In this document: in pieces, positions 35,025 through 45,608 of the stretch
How positions within the stretch are numbered: the first letter of the stretch is position 1
Layout: the number at the start of each line of letters is the position of its first letter
Origin: JBEVJK01 sp963791325
Lineage (GTDB): Bacteria > Pseudomonadota > Alphaproteobacteria > Rhizobiales > Rhizobiaceae
Direction of reading: 5' to 3'
Length of the DNA: 64,000 nt
Assembly: GCA_963791325.1 (NCBI GenBank)
Contig: CAWBRU010000023.1
Location: forward strand, 186,001-250,000
The notes under the pieces: model-generated
What the model saw: only the letters and a program-made list of their open reading frames with translations
Told to the model about the DNA's origin: nothing
Database searches by the model: none
Made by a program: the position numbers and the translations under genes

Positions 35025-36062
35025 TTACTTGGCTGCCGCCTCGACGTTGTCCTTGTCGTAGAGTGAGAACCCGCCCATCAGGACGCGCAGACCCTTGCCG
35101 CGAGTCGCGTCCTTCTGGATCGTATAGTCACCCATCCGGCCGGCCGTGAACTTGGCGCCTTCCTCGGCCTTCAGATCGCCGGCGGCGAGCATATAGGCGG
35201 TGTAGTAGGTTAGGTATCCGAGGTCGACGAAGCTCCACAGTGCGAACTCCGGCGCGCAGCCATTCTTGGTGTAGGCAAGCATTTCGCTGGGCAGACCGAG
35301 GCCGCTGACCTTGACCTTGTCGCACAGCTTCTCGTCCTGCATCGCCTTCGAGGCAGCCACGATGCCGATCGTGGTCGGCGACATGATCAGCTGCAGGTCG
35401 GGATGTTTGTCGACCAGCGCCAGAGCCTCGTTGTAGCTCTTCTCCGACTCGTCGTTTCCGTAGACCAGGTCGACCTCCTGCAGCTTCGCATATTTCGCGT
35501 CGCTCTTCAGCAGATCGTGAAACGCCTTGATCCATTCGTTCTGGTTGGCGGCGTCGGGCGACGCCGAAAGAATGGCGAACTTGCCACCGTCGGGAAGGAT
35601 CTTCAGCGCCATGTCGGCCATGACCTTGCCGGTCTGGGTGAAATCGACCTGGGCGACGAACACGTCTTCGGCCTCGGCCGACGGGATCGGCGAATCCCAG
35701 GTGACGATCTTGATGCCCTTGTCATGGGCAGCCTTCACCGCAGGCACGATCTGATCGCCGATGTTGTCGGAGATCATGATTGCCGCAACGCCCTGGGTGG
35801 TGGCGTTGGTGACGATGTCGATCTGTCCCGTCGACGCCGATGCGGGCGGCGCCAGGAACTGCACGTCCTTCGAATTCTGCAGTTCCTTCTGGGCCTCGAT
35901 CGCACCGTTGTGCGCCTGGTCGAACACGGCGTTGCCGGAAAACTTCGGCAACAGGACCATGTCCAGGGTCTTGCCCGGCGTGGCCTTGCCGTCCGCCGCA
36001 AAGGCAGCCGACGACACCGCGACAAGCGCCAATGCCGCTGACGTCAGTAGCACCTTTTTCAT
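35025..36062 (-). CDS. Rhamnose-type ABC transporter, periplasmic substrate-binding protein
   Basis: 345 residues with a Sec signal (MKKVLLTSAALALVAVSSAAFAA) and a periplasmic-binding-protein type 1 fold (sugar-binding like LacI/RbsB). Segments such as KVSGLGLPSEM and ALWSFVDLGYLTYY are like rhizobial RhaS. It would deliver a pentose or deoxyhexose to the permeases encoded upstream. It is the last gene of the operon, overlapping the permease gene by 4 nt (ATGA), while most such operons begin with the binding protein. Substrate remains a guess because no rhamnose catabolic genes are nearby. Confidence 0.88.
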   Translation of the reverse strand: MKKVLLTSAALALVAVSSAAFAADGKATPGKTLDMVLLPKFSGNAVFDQAHNGAIEAQKELQNSKDVQFLAPPASASTGQIDIVTNATTQGVAAIMISDNIGDQIVPAVKAAHDKGIKIVTWDSPIPSAEAEDVFVAQVDFTQTGKVMADMALKILPDGGKFAILSASPDAANQNEWIKAFHDLLKSDAKYAKLQEVDLVYGNDESEKSYNEALALVDKHPDLQLIMSPTTIGIVAASKAMQDEKLCDKVKVSGLGLPSEMLAYTKNGCAPEFALWSFVDLGYLTYYTAYMLAAGDLKAEEGAKFTAGRMGDYTIQKDATRGKGLRVLMGGFSLYDKDNVEAAAK

Positions 36063-37024
36063 GCTTCTCTCCCTTTCCATTTGCTGTGGATCCATTGAGC
36101 TATGTTCGGGACCAGAACCGAGAGGATCAAAAGAGCCCCGATGACGCTGGTCTGGGCATTGCCGGTGATGTTGGCCAAGCCCATGCCGTTGCGGAGGTTG
36201 AGAATGACGAGGATCGAAAGTCCGACCCCGACCAGGTTCCCCGATCCGCCGAATATGCTGACCCCGCCGAGCAGGACCATGGTGATGATATCGAGTTCGA
36301 AGCCAAGTGCCATATCGCCGCGGACGGCGCCGAGCCGGGATGCATAAAGCACGCCCGCCAGGGCGGAATTGACCCCGGAGGCGACGAACAGCCAGAGCTT
36401 CACGCGCTGGGTGCGCACGCCCGAATAGCGCGCCGCCTCCAGATTGTTGCCGAGGACATAGACGAGACGGCCCAGGCCAGAGCGGTTGAGGACGATCAGG
36501 CTGATGACGAACAGGATGATGAAAATGGTGATCGACAGCGTCAGAGGGCCGAACATCGGCTGCTGGCCGATGGCGTTGAACCAGCCGGGATATCCGCCGA
36601 TCGAACGGTCCTCGACCAGGATGCGCCCGACCCCGCGGTAGCCGATCAGCCCGGCGAGCGTGACGGCGAGCGACGGCAGCCCGACATAGGCGACCCAGAA
36701 CCCGTTGTTGAGGCCGGCGATGGCGCCCGCGGCGATGGCCGCCGCCATGCACAGCGGAAGCGGCACCCCGAGCTCGAACAATCTCGCCATCACGCAGGCT
36801 GCCAGGCCCATGATCGAGGCGACCGAAAGGTCGATCTCGCCGCTGATGATGATGAACGTCATGGTCAAGGCAACGATGATCTTCTCGATCGACAGCTGAA
36901 ACAGGTTCACCAGATTGTCGACGCCGAGATAGTAGGGCGAGCTTCCCAAATTGAAGCTCACCACGATCGCGAGAAGGAAGACCAGCAGGCCCTCCCAGCT
37001 CTGCAGACGCGCCAGGGCGTTCAT
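36059..37024 (-). CDS. Rhamnose-type ABC transporter permease (RhaQ-like)
   Basis: 321 residues, inner membrane, BPD_transp_2 (RbsC) family with eight or more helices. The signature FIIISGEIDLSVASIMGL and SIFGGSGNLVGVGL loops are characteristic. It pairs with the next permease to form the heteromeric channel. Start ATG 37024 overlaps the preceding gene's stop by 4 nt, and its own stop overlaps the binding-protein start by 4 nt. A longer frame to 37621 is an artefact of the overlapping gene. Confidence 0.9.
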   Translation of the reverse strand: MNALARLQSWEGLLVFLLAIVVSFNLGSSPYYLGVDNLVNLFQLSIEKIIVALTMTFIIISGEIDLSVASIMGLAACVMARLFELGVPLPLCMAAAIAAGAIAGLNNGFWVAYVGLPSLAVTLAGLIGYRGVGRILVEDRSIGGYPGWFNAIGQQPMFGPLTLSITIFIILFVISLIVLNRSGLGRLVYVLGNNLEAARYSGVRTQRVKLWLFVASGVNSALAGVLYASRLGAVRGDMALGFELDIITMVLLGGVSIFGGSGNLVGVGLSILVILNLRNGMGLANITGNAQTSVIGALLILSVLVPNIAQWIHSKWKGREA

Positions 37025-38081
37025 GGATTGGCCGCCACTTCGGGTTCCTGTGCCGCGCTCTCGGGCGGCTTCGAGATCAATTTGAGGTCGGTGGGCTTCC
37101 AGAGCTTCTGCAGCCGGCCGAGAATGATCGCGTCGCTCGCCACCGCCAGCAGGATCAAGAGACCGAGCACCCCGTCGCGCCAGAACTCGCTGATGGCGAG
37201 ACGCAGCAGGCTTTGATCCAGCGTGCCGATGATGACGCCGCCGAGCATGGCGCCGAACACGGTTCCCGAACCGCCGAAGATATTGACCGCACCCACCACC
37301 ACCGCGGCGACTGACTGAAGCTCCAGCCCGTTGCCGGCCTGCACGGTGATATTGCCGAACCGCCCGAGGAACATGAAGCCGGCAAGGCCGGAAAGCGCTC
37401 CCGACAAAAGAAAGGCCGTGAAGATGATCCGGCGCTTGGGCAGGCCGCTGAGCTCTGCCGCATCGGGGTTCGAGCCGATCGCATAGAACTTCCTGCCGAA
37501 GTTGAAGTAGCCGGTGAGGATATGGAAGACGACCACGACGGCGAAGGCCAGCGCGACGATCGCGCGGATCTCGATGCCGCCGATGTTGAACAGCGTCAGC
37601 GTCGGCAGGTCGATGAGCCAACTCGGCAGCTTGTCGGTGGTGATCACCATCCCTCCGAACGATTCGACCAGGATGCCGCGATAGATCGCCAGAGTTCCGA
37701 GCGTGACGATCACCGACGGCACTCCGCCCCAGGCGACCAGCACACCGTTCAACGCGCCCATCGCCGCGCCCATGAAGACTGCGATCCCGACGGCCAGCAC
37801 GGGAGACATGTCCGGGTGATACGCGATCTCCATGCCGACGATGAAGGCCGTGCTGCCGACGATGGAACCGACCGACAGGTCGATGTTGCGGGTGAGCACG
37901 ACGAGCGTTTGGCCGACCGCCACGACGGTGATGATTGCGACGCCCGAGGCTATGCGGTTGAAGGTGCGGTTGGAATAGTAGCCGTCGATCATCGAGCCGA
38001 AGATCAGGACCGCCACGACGATGAGCAGGAGCAGGCTAAGCTCCCGAACCTGCTCCGGCCGAATGTGCCGTTGAAGCCAAT

Positions 38082-38085
<4 letters not shown>
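37021..38085 (-). CDS. Rhamnose-type ABC transporter permease (RhaP-like)
   Basis: 354 residues, RbsC family. Motifs are VVLTRNIDLSVGSIVGS, GVPSVIVTLGTLAIYRG and NIFGGSGTVFGAMLGG. The C-terminal cytoplasmic tail is longer than usual (about 35 residues, rich in Pro and Glu: ESAAQEPEVAANP). Overlaps of 4 nt on both sides make translation coupling likely with the ATPase upstream and the second permease downstream. Confidence 0.9.
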
Positions 38086-39593
<1,508 letters not shown>

Positions 39594-40298
39594 GCCGGTT
39601 CCGCGCGTTGGCTCGAAGGATCGCTCCTACCTGGGTCGGGGCGGCGCCAAATCGCGCCCTGGCGCTTTCGATCATCGCCAATTCGCCCCCCGGCCAGCCC
39701 CAGCCGATCCAAGGGGCGATGGAGGAGGCTGGCGCGCTGCAAGAACCTGGCGCGCTCGGGGGGCGGCACAGGGCGTTTTGTCCGGACCGTCACTCGACGC
39801 ACTCCCGATAATCGCTGCTTGTCGTTTCTGCATCGCGTTCAGGACGAGTTCGCGACGGTTTGGCGAGCCCTCGCCCCCAGTCCTTGCCCTTGCTTTTTAG
39901 GCGCATCTTCCGCGGGCGCTCTCGCGACTGTCAATCAGCCTGGATCAGATTCTTTGTTGTGCGGCGCACAAGGCCGGGTCCGGGGCCAGCCCGGACCCGC
40001 CGGCGGAGCTGCCGGCCTCGACGGCGGTCATGATCCGGTTCCGTAATCGCACATGCGGCCGGTTGCTGTGTCGCCAACGCGAACCGTTCCTTGCAAGCCA
40101 CTGACTTCCATCATTTTCGGCGCGACGCGGGACGATGAGTGACACCTCCGAGCTCGCCTCATCCGATCCTTCCACGAAGGTACAACTTCCTGAGACACCA
40201 GTCGAAGATTTAGGTTGTTTGCCAACAATAGGCTCGCCATACTTGCAAGGTGGCCAGCGGCTGAAAGATTACACCCTTGTCTGCAACGAGCTGAGCTT
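39594..40298. other. Divergent promoter region between the ABC operon and the cyclase gene
   Basis: About 700 nt without a convincing gene. It must hold the promoters of both flanking units. It contains a strong GC hairpin at 39976-39998 and otherwise nothing that I can assign; a regulator may have been lost. Confidence 0.55.
39976..39998. repeat. 9-bp perfect GC hairpin
   Basis: GGGTCCGGG and CCCGGACCC around GCCAG. No T-run; it could be a REP-like unit or a transcription block between divergent units. Confidence 0.4.
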
Positions 40299-43200
40299 AT
40301 GCAGTGCCCGAGATGCCAGGCGAGCAACTTGAAGGGCCGCCGCTTCTGTCGCGCCTGCGGGCACTCGCTCGTAGCCTGCCCCAATTGCGATTTCGTCAAC
40401 GAAATCGGCGATCTTTACTGCGGGGGCTGCGGCATCGAGATCGCCCCGGCGGGACAGCGCTCTTCCGAAGGGGCGGACAAGCGGCAGCGGCTGCGCCCGC
40501 ACGTCAAGGCGGAGCGGCGTCAACTCACGGTCATGTTTTGCGACCTGGTCGGATCGACGGCCCTGTCGGAGCGCCTCGATCCCGAGGACATGCGGGATCT
40601 GCTTCTGGAATACCGCAAGCTTTGCGGCGAGATCGTCGACCGCCACAAGGGGCTGGTCGCTCAATTCTATGGCGACGGCATCCTGATCTATTTCGGCTAC
40701 CCGAAGGCCCATGAAGATGACGCGGCGCGGGCGCTGCGGGCCGCGCTCGAGATCATCCCCGCGGTGCGCAACATCCAAATCTCCTGGCCGGGCAAGGAGC
40801 GGCTGAATTTGGATGCGCGCATCGGCATCGACACCGGCGTGGTCGTCGTGGGCAATACGCTGAGCGGTGCCGTCGACGGCAACATGGCCGCGGTGGGTGA
40901 GACCCCCAATGTTGCTGCCCGGGTTCAGAGCTATGCAGAGCCAGGCGCCGTGCTCGCCACGGGCAGCACCATGCGGCTTGCAGAAGGCCTTTTCCTGACC
41001 GACTATCTCGGTCGTCAGATGTTCAACGGCGTGTCCGAGCCGGTGAGCCTCTTCCGGGTGCGTCAGGCGACCGGCAGGCTGACCCGCTTCGACGCAGCGT
41101 CGGACCTGACGGACTTCGTGAGCCGCGAGTCAGAACTCGCGCTGATCCTGGACCGCTGGCAGAAGGCACAAGCCGGCCGCGGCCAAGTCGTCCTCGTCTC
41201 CGGCGAACCCGGGATCGGCAAGTCCCGCCTGATCCAGGTCGTCCAACAAAGGATCGCTGATCGGCCGCACGATTGGATCCAATGCCAATGCTCAGCCGAT
41301 TTCGGGCTGAGCGCCTTGTACCCGGTGATCTTTGAGCTGCAGCGTCTGGCCGGCTTGCTTCCGGACGACAGCTCCGCCGTAAAGCTGAACAAATTGGAGG
41401 CTTTTCTGGCGGCCGGCGCCGATGGGGCGGAGGCGAGGATCTCCCTGTTTGCAGCGCTGCTCAACATTCCGACTGCCGACCGGTACCCGCCGCTGACCCT
41501 GGCCCCGGAGCGGCAGCGGGAAATGACGCTGCTTGCCATCGTGCAGCTCTTCCAGTTCATGGCGTCGAAGAAGCCGCTGGTCATATTCTTCGAGGACGTT
41601 CACTGGATCGACCCGACCTCATCGGAACTGCTCGAGCGGCTGGTAGCCTGCGCGCCCAAGGCGCCGATCCTGCTTCTGGCGACATTCCGCCAGGAGTACA
41701 CGTGGCCCAAGCCTGCCTCGCCGGTTCTGGTGCAATTGAATCTCGTGCGTCTCGAACAGAGCGATACGGCCGCGCTGATCGGGCGCGTTGCACGCGGCAA
41801 GCCGTTGCCGGAAGACCTGCAGGCTCAGCTCATCGCCCGGAGCGAAGGCGTTCCGCTGTTCGTCGAGGAGCTGACCAAGGCGGTGCTGGAATCCGGCCAT
41901 CTGCGCGAACAGCATGACCACTTTCAGCTCAGCAGCCCGTTGCTGCACTCCGACATCCCGACAACGCTTCAAGATTCTCTCCTGGCGCGTCTCGACCGTC
42001 TCGCACGAGGCAAAGAGGTTGCACAATTCGCTGCGGTAATCGGGCGCAACTTCACGGTCGACTTGCTTGCTGAAATCGCACCGATCACGCGCGAGCGGCT
42101 CTACAAGGCGCTCGAAGGCTTGGCGAAAGTCGGACTTGTGATCCGGCTGTCGGGGGTCTCGCCGGAAACCTACTCATTCAAGCATGCGCTGGTGCGCGAC
42201 GCGGCTTACGACAGCATGCTGCGCAGCACCCGCCGCGAGCTTCACGGCCGCGTCGCCGAGGCCTTGCGCGCCCACTTCGCATCGGAGATCGAAAGAAACC
42301 CTGAACTGCTGGCTTTGCATCTGACAAGAGCCGGCTTGTTCGACCAGGCCCTCGAGGGTTGGCTGGCCGCAGGGCTGCTCGCGATCGAGCGGTCGGCCAC
42401 CTTGGAAGCCGAGTCCCATCTTCGCAGCGGGTTGGAGATCGTGGCGAAATTGCCGGCCACCCAGAAACGCACCGAGAAGCACATCCGGCTGCTGACCGCA
42501 TTGGGAGCGGCCCAGAGGGCCACGCAGGGCTTTGCAGCTCCGGCCGTTGCCGAGGCGTTTGACCGGGCCAAAAGCCTCTGCACCAAGATCGAAGATCAAA
42601 AGCTGTTGCTTGATGTTCTTCCCGGCCTGCAGTCCTATTACCACGTTCAGGGCAACCTCCGCACCGCGCGCGAGCTCGCTGACCAGCTGGTCGCCTTGAC
42701 CGACGGGCGCCCGGAAGAGCCTCACCGCTTGCTCGACGCTCGCCGACGCCTGGGATGGTCGTTGTTTTGGCTGGGGGAGCTCACGCAGGCCGGAGAGAAC
42801 CTGGAGGGCGCCCTCGAACTCTATGATCCCAAGGACCATCAGCTGCACGTTCGGCTCTATGGCGACCATCCGGGGGTCTTCTCGCATTGCAACCTGGCCT
42901 GGGTGCGATGGGCCGAAGGTCGGACGGCAGAGGCCGAGCGCCATTCACAAGCCGGCTTGCAGCTGGCCGAGGAGGAAGGCCATCTTCTCAGTCTCACCTA
43001 CAGCACGTGCGTGCTCAGCGCGCTCTGCGCGGCACGGTGGGATCCGATCCGGGCAAAGGACCTCGCCGCCCGAGCCCTGCCGCTCGCCGAAGACAATGGC
43101 TATCCCTATTGGACGGCCTGGGCGCACATCGTGCATGGCTGGGCGGTGACGCAGGTAGGCGCCCCGGAGGACGGGATCGCCGAACTCAGCAAAGGCATCG

Positions 43201-43652
43201 AAGACTATGCTTCGACCGGAGCCGAACTGTTTCGGCCCTACTCGCTGGCGCTGCTTGCCGAAGCGAATTTCCTCATGGGAAGGAACGAGCAGGCGATCGT
43301 CATCCTCGACGAGGCGCTGCTCAGAACGCGAGACAAGGAAATCCACTTCTATGAGTTCGAGCTTCTGCGGCTCAAGGGGTGTGCCTTGCGGGCGTCCGGC
43401 GCGAATACGGCCGAGATCGAGAGCTGCCTCAGTCAGGCGGTACTGAACGCGGCTGGCCAGGGAGCCTATTTTCTCGAGCTGCGGGCCGCAACGGCTCTGG
43501 CCAGCGTCTACGCAGATTCCGATCGCCATGCCGAGGCGCGGTCGATGCTTGCCGAGATCCGCGGGCGCTCTCCCGATCAACAGTCCACCCCGGAGCTGAC
43601 GGCCGCAGACCAGCTGTTGGTGCGGCTGGCAGCCGACGGCCTGAGGCGCTAA
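40299..43652 (+). CDS. Zinc-ribbon/adenylate cyclase/AAA ATPase/TPR signalling protein
   Basis: 1117 residues, cytoplasmic. Two zinc ribbons come first (Cys 3, 6, 17, 20 and 27, 30, 41, 44). A class III nucleotide cyclase domain spans about 76-255 with metal-binding Asp82 (MFCDLVGSTALSE) and Asp126 (FYGDGILIYF), plus the VAARVQSYA helix. An AAA/STAND-like ATPase follows with P-loop GEPGIGKSRL at about 302 and FFEDVHWIDPTS. The rest is TPR repeats. Such proteins probably make cAMP under control of the ATPase/TPR part. ATG 40299 is chosen because MQCPRCQ starts the zinc ribbon. It converges with the metallopeptidase gene. Confidence 0.92.
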   Translation: MQCPRCQASNLKGRRFCRACGHSLVACPNCDFVNEIGDLYCGGCGIEIAPAGQRSSEGADKRQRLRPHVKAERRQLTVMFCDLVGSTALSERLDPEDMRDLLLEYRKLCGEIVDRHKGLVAQFYGDGILIYFGYPKAHEDDAARALRAALEIIPAVRNIQISWPGKERLNLDARIGIDTGVVVVGNTLSGAVDGNMAAVGETPNVAARVQSYAEPGAVLATGSTMRLAEGLFLTDYLGRQMFNGVSEPVSLFRVRQATGRLTRFDAASDLTDFVSRESELALILDRWQKAQAGRGQVVLVSGEPGIGKSRLIQVVQQRIADRPHDWIQCQCSADFGLSALYPVIFELQRLAGLLPDDSSAVKLNKLEAFLAAGADGAEARISLFAALLNIPTADRYPPLTLAPERQREMTLLAIVQLFQFMASKKPLVIFFEDVHWIDPTSSELLERLVACAPKAPILLLATFRQEYTWPKPASPVLVQLNLVRLEQSDTAALIGRVARGKPLPEDLQAQLIARSEGVPLFVEELTKAVLESGHLREQHDHFQLSSPLLHSDIPTTLQDSLLARLDRLARGKEVAQFAAVIGRNFTVDLLAEIAPITRERLYKALEGLAKVGLVIRLSGVSPETYSFKHALVRDAAYDSMLRSTRRELHGRVAEALRAHFASEIERNPELLALHLTRAGLFDQALEGWLAAGLLAIERSATLEAESHLRSGLEIVAKLPATQKRTEKHIRLLTALGAAQRATQGFAAPAVAEAFDRAKSLCTKIEDQKLLLDVLPGLQSYYHVQGNLRTARELADQLVALTDGRPEEPHRLLDARRRLGWSLFWLGELTQAGENLEGALELYDPKDHQLHVRLYGDHPGVFSHCNLAWVRWAEGRTAEAERHSQAGLQLAEEEGHLLSLTYSTCVLSALCAARWDPIRAKDLAARALPLAEDNGYPYWTAWAHIVHGWAVTQVGAPEDGIAELSKGIEDYASTGAELFRPYSLALLAEANFLMGRNEQAIVILDEALLRTRDKEIHFYEFELLRLKGCALRASGANTAEIESCLSQAVLNAAGQGAYFLELRAATALASVYADSDRHAEARSMLAEIRGRSPDQQSTPELTAADQLLVRLAADGLRR

Positions 43653-43657
43653 GTCGG

Positions 43658-43695
43658 TTCAGGAAAGTGGATCGGGTTTTCCGTCCGGAATTGCG
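43658..43695. repeat. Dispersed REP-like element, copy 2
   Basis: AGGAAAGTGGATCGGG followed by TTTTCCGTCCGGAATTGCGG matches the element at 14240-14280 with a few differences. It lies directly after the cyclase stop. Confidence 0.5.
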
Positions 43696-43747
43696 GAAAA
43701 ACAAAGACTTAGAGCGGAGCCCCGATTTGCAGAAACGGTGACCCGCC

Positions 43748-45005
43748 CTATGCCGACTTGGCCTGCGGCTGGCAGAGATCGTGCGCCGCAAATTGCCGAG
43801 CGATCTCGCCGCTCGAACTAGCCTGGGTGTTGATGCGGCCGGAGAGCTCGGTTTCGATCAGCGCGACGAGCGCTGCCGATGCCTTGAGCAGACTGAAACC
43901 CGTTCGATCCTCAGGCGATTCCCACATATTCGCGGGATCGGACCACAGCTTCGCCAGGGCGCGGGCGATGATATCGTGGGCTTCGTTCAGGGCTTCTTCA
44001 GCTTGGTCGGGATTTGCGGATGAGTCCTCCAGCCGTTCGTATACGCGCAGGAGAGAGTCGAAAACCGCGCCCGTCAGCGGCAGAGAATGCTTATGAGATT
44101 CCAAGTTGTTCTGCAGTTGGCCTGGTCCAGGATACTTTTCTTTGTTCAACGCGCTGCGGATGGGAAGAAAGCCAGGCTCCGCCAAGTTCTGCAACTCACC
44201 TACTCCGGCAAGCACGTTGATTCCCCCTTTGGTCGCCAGAATGCGCTCGCGCGCCTGCTTGATGTCAAGCAGCGACAGGATCGCGCAGAGATCCGCCATC
44301 GAACTCATGGAACGCCAAGAACTCGGCGTCTTGGATCTGGAACCAGTCCGTAACCTCGCCGGCCGACTGCGGAAAGCCGATACGTTTGAACAGAATGACG
44401 TGACCCATTTCATGGGCAATCACATCGAAGTTCTGCCACATCTTGCCCTTCTGATAGGTGAAACGAACCTCCCCGGCCGCAATGTATTGATGGCCGGGAT
44501 TGTCGTAGCCGACCTCGACATAGCCGTATCCGGATCGCGACCCGGCGGATACGGATCGCGGCACCAGCTGCAGTCGGGGAGCCAGGCTGACCTCTTCCCC
44601 TTCGTCCAGCAGATCTTGCACGGAGTGGTGCCAGGTATCGACTTCGGCCAATCCGCTTTCCCGAAAGATGCGGTTCCAAAAATTGAGAACAAGCCGGGCG
44701 GTGGCGTAGACCGAGGCTGCGGGAAAGGTGGGATCATCTGGAGCCAGATGATCGAAATGGCCATTTCTCGGCCGCGCGCGGCGGCGGCTTACCCGACCAT
44801 TCCAAGGCCGGCCCCGGTAAGGCTGATAGTTTGGGGCCTCGGCCCGATAACCCGGCTTGTTTTCAGCGTCCAAGACGTAGAGGAGATTATCGGTGGGACC
44901 GTCCTCGATCTTCACATCGGTTTCAACGACAACGGTCACAGGCTCTTCGAAACCCCTGACATAGGGCGGCTGCAGGAAGATCCTGAATCGGGTGTCAATG
45001 GCCAT
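43748..45005 (-). CDS. Gluzincin-type metallopeptidase-like protein, frameshifted
   Basis: About 418 residues once a single extra T near 44309 is removed. The N-terminal ~100 residues are not recognised. The catalytic core has the zinc motif FDVIAHEMGHVILF (His198, Glu199, His202). Some 32 residues later the corrected frame gives FHESMADLCAIL, a third ligand Glu with the E-x-x-x-D pattern of thermolysin-like (M4/M36-type) enzymes. The end (NLESHKHSLPLTG, then a helical tail to AHDLCQPQAKSA) is in the second frame. There is no signal peptide, so it acts in the cytoplasm or is exported otherwise. It is the last gene of the radical SAM cluster. Confidence 0.75.
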
Positions 45006-45053
45006 GGCTCTGTCTCCAGGCGAGGGGACGGTTTTGGATCATCGATCCGTCAA

Positions 45054-45608
45054 TCATCGCGCCGACAAGAGTTGATACAGCTGGTCTCTTCGCTTTGATT
45101 TCGGACTTGTATCCTGAAATGAGATCAGCTCCTTGAACAGCTTTATGAATTCATCCTCACCGTTCTTATCACTCTGCTGATTGCCGCGGAGGATGTGAAG
45201 AGTTCCGGCAATCGCGGCGTGCTGCCAAAGGGTCCGGAACCGGCCATCCTTCGACTGACCTCTCGCGCCGAATAAGCCCTCGAATGTCCCGAGATAGCGG
45301 AAGTGGTCCGGGCAAAGCTGCCGAAGCGTTTCTTCGTATGCCGCAAGCCAGGCGCGAAAGGCATCGACACTGTCAAGCGGCACGTTGTATTGCCACTCGA
45401 ACAGGAACGGTCCGACCAGCCCGTCAATAGCCTGCAGCGGATCGAAGGTCGGTAGGTCCGTGGTGGTCCCGGGCCGCGGCTGGGTGAGTGGAACGACATC
45501 GATCGGTGTCCGCACCTCGGGTTCCAGCCTCACGGCCTGGGGCGAGCGCGCGCGCCCGTCACGACTTGCGATGCGGTCGATCAGACGTTGTTTGATGTCG
45601 TCAGACAT
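45054..45608 (-). CDS. 184-residue protein of the radical SAM cluster
   Basis: No family recognised. It has a charged N-terminus (MSDDIKQRLIDRIASRDGRA), a Pro/Thr-rich linker (VVPLTQPRPGTTTDLPTFDP) and a folded part (GLVGPFLFEWQYNVPLDSVDAFRAW followed by FRYLGTFEGLFGARGQSKDGRFRTLWQHAA). The tail is basic (SPKSKRRDQLYQLLSAR). AGGAGG precedes ATG 45608. The start overlaps the radical SAM stop by 8 nt, so the two are translationally coupled. It could be the substrate or a partner of the radical SAM enzyme; nothing decides between these. Confidence 0.75.
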   Translation of the reverse strand: MSDDIKQRLIDRIASRDGRARSPQAVRLEPEVRTPIDVVPLTQPRPGTTTDLPTFDPLQAIDGLVGPFLFEWQYNVPLDSVDAFRAWLAAYEETLRQLCPDHFRYLGTFEGLFGARGQSKDGRFRTLWQHAAIAGTLHILRGNQQSDKNGEDEFIKLFKELISFQDTSPKSKRRDQLYQLLSAR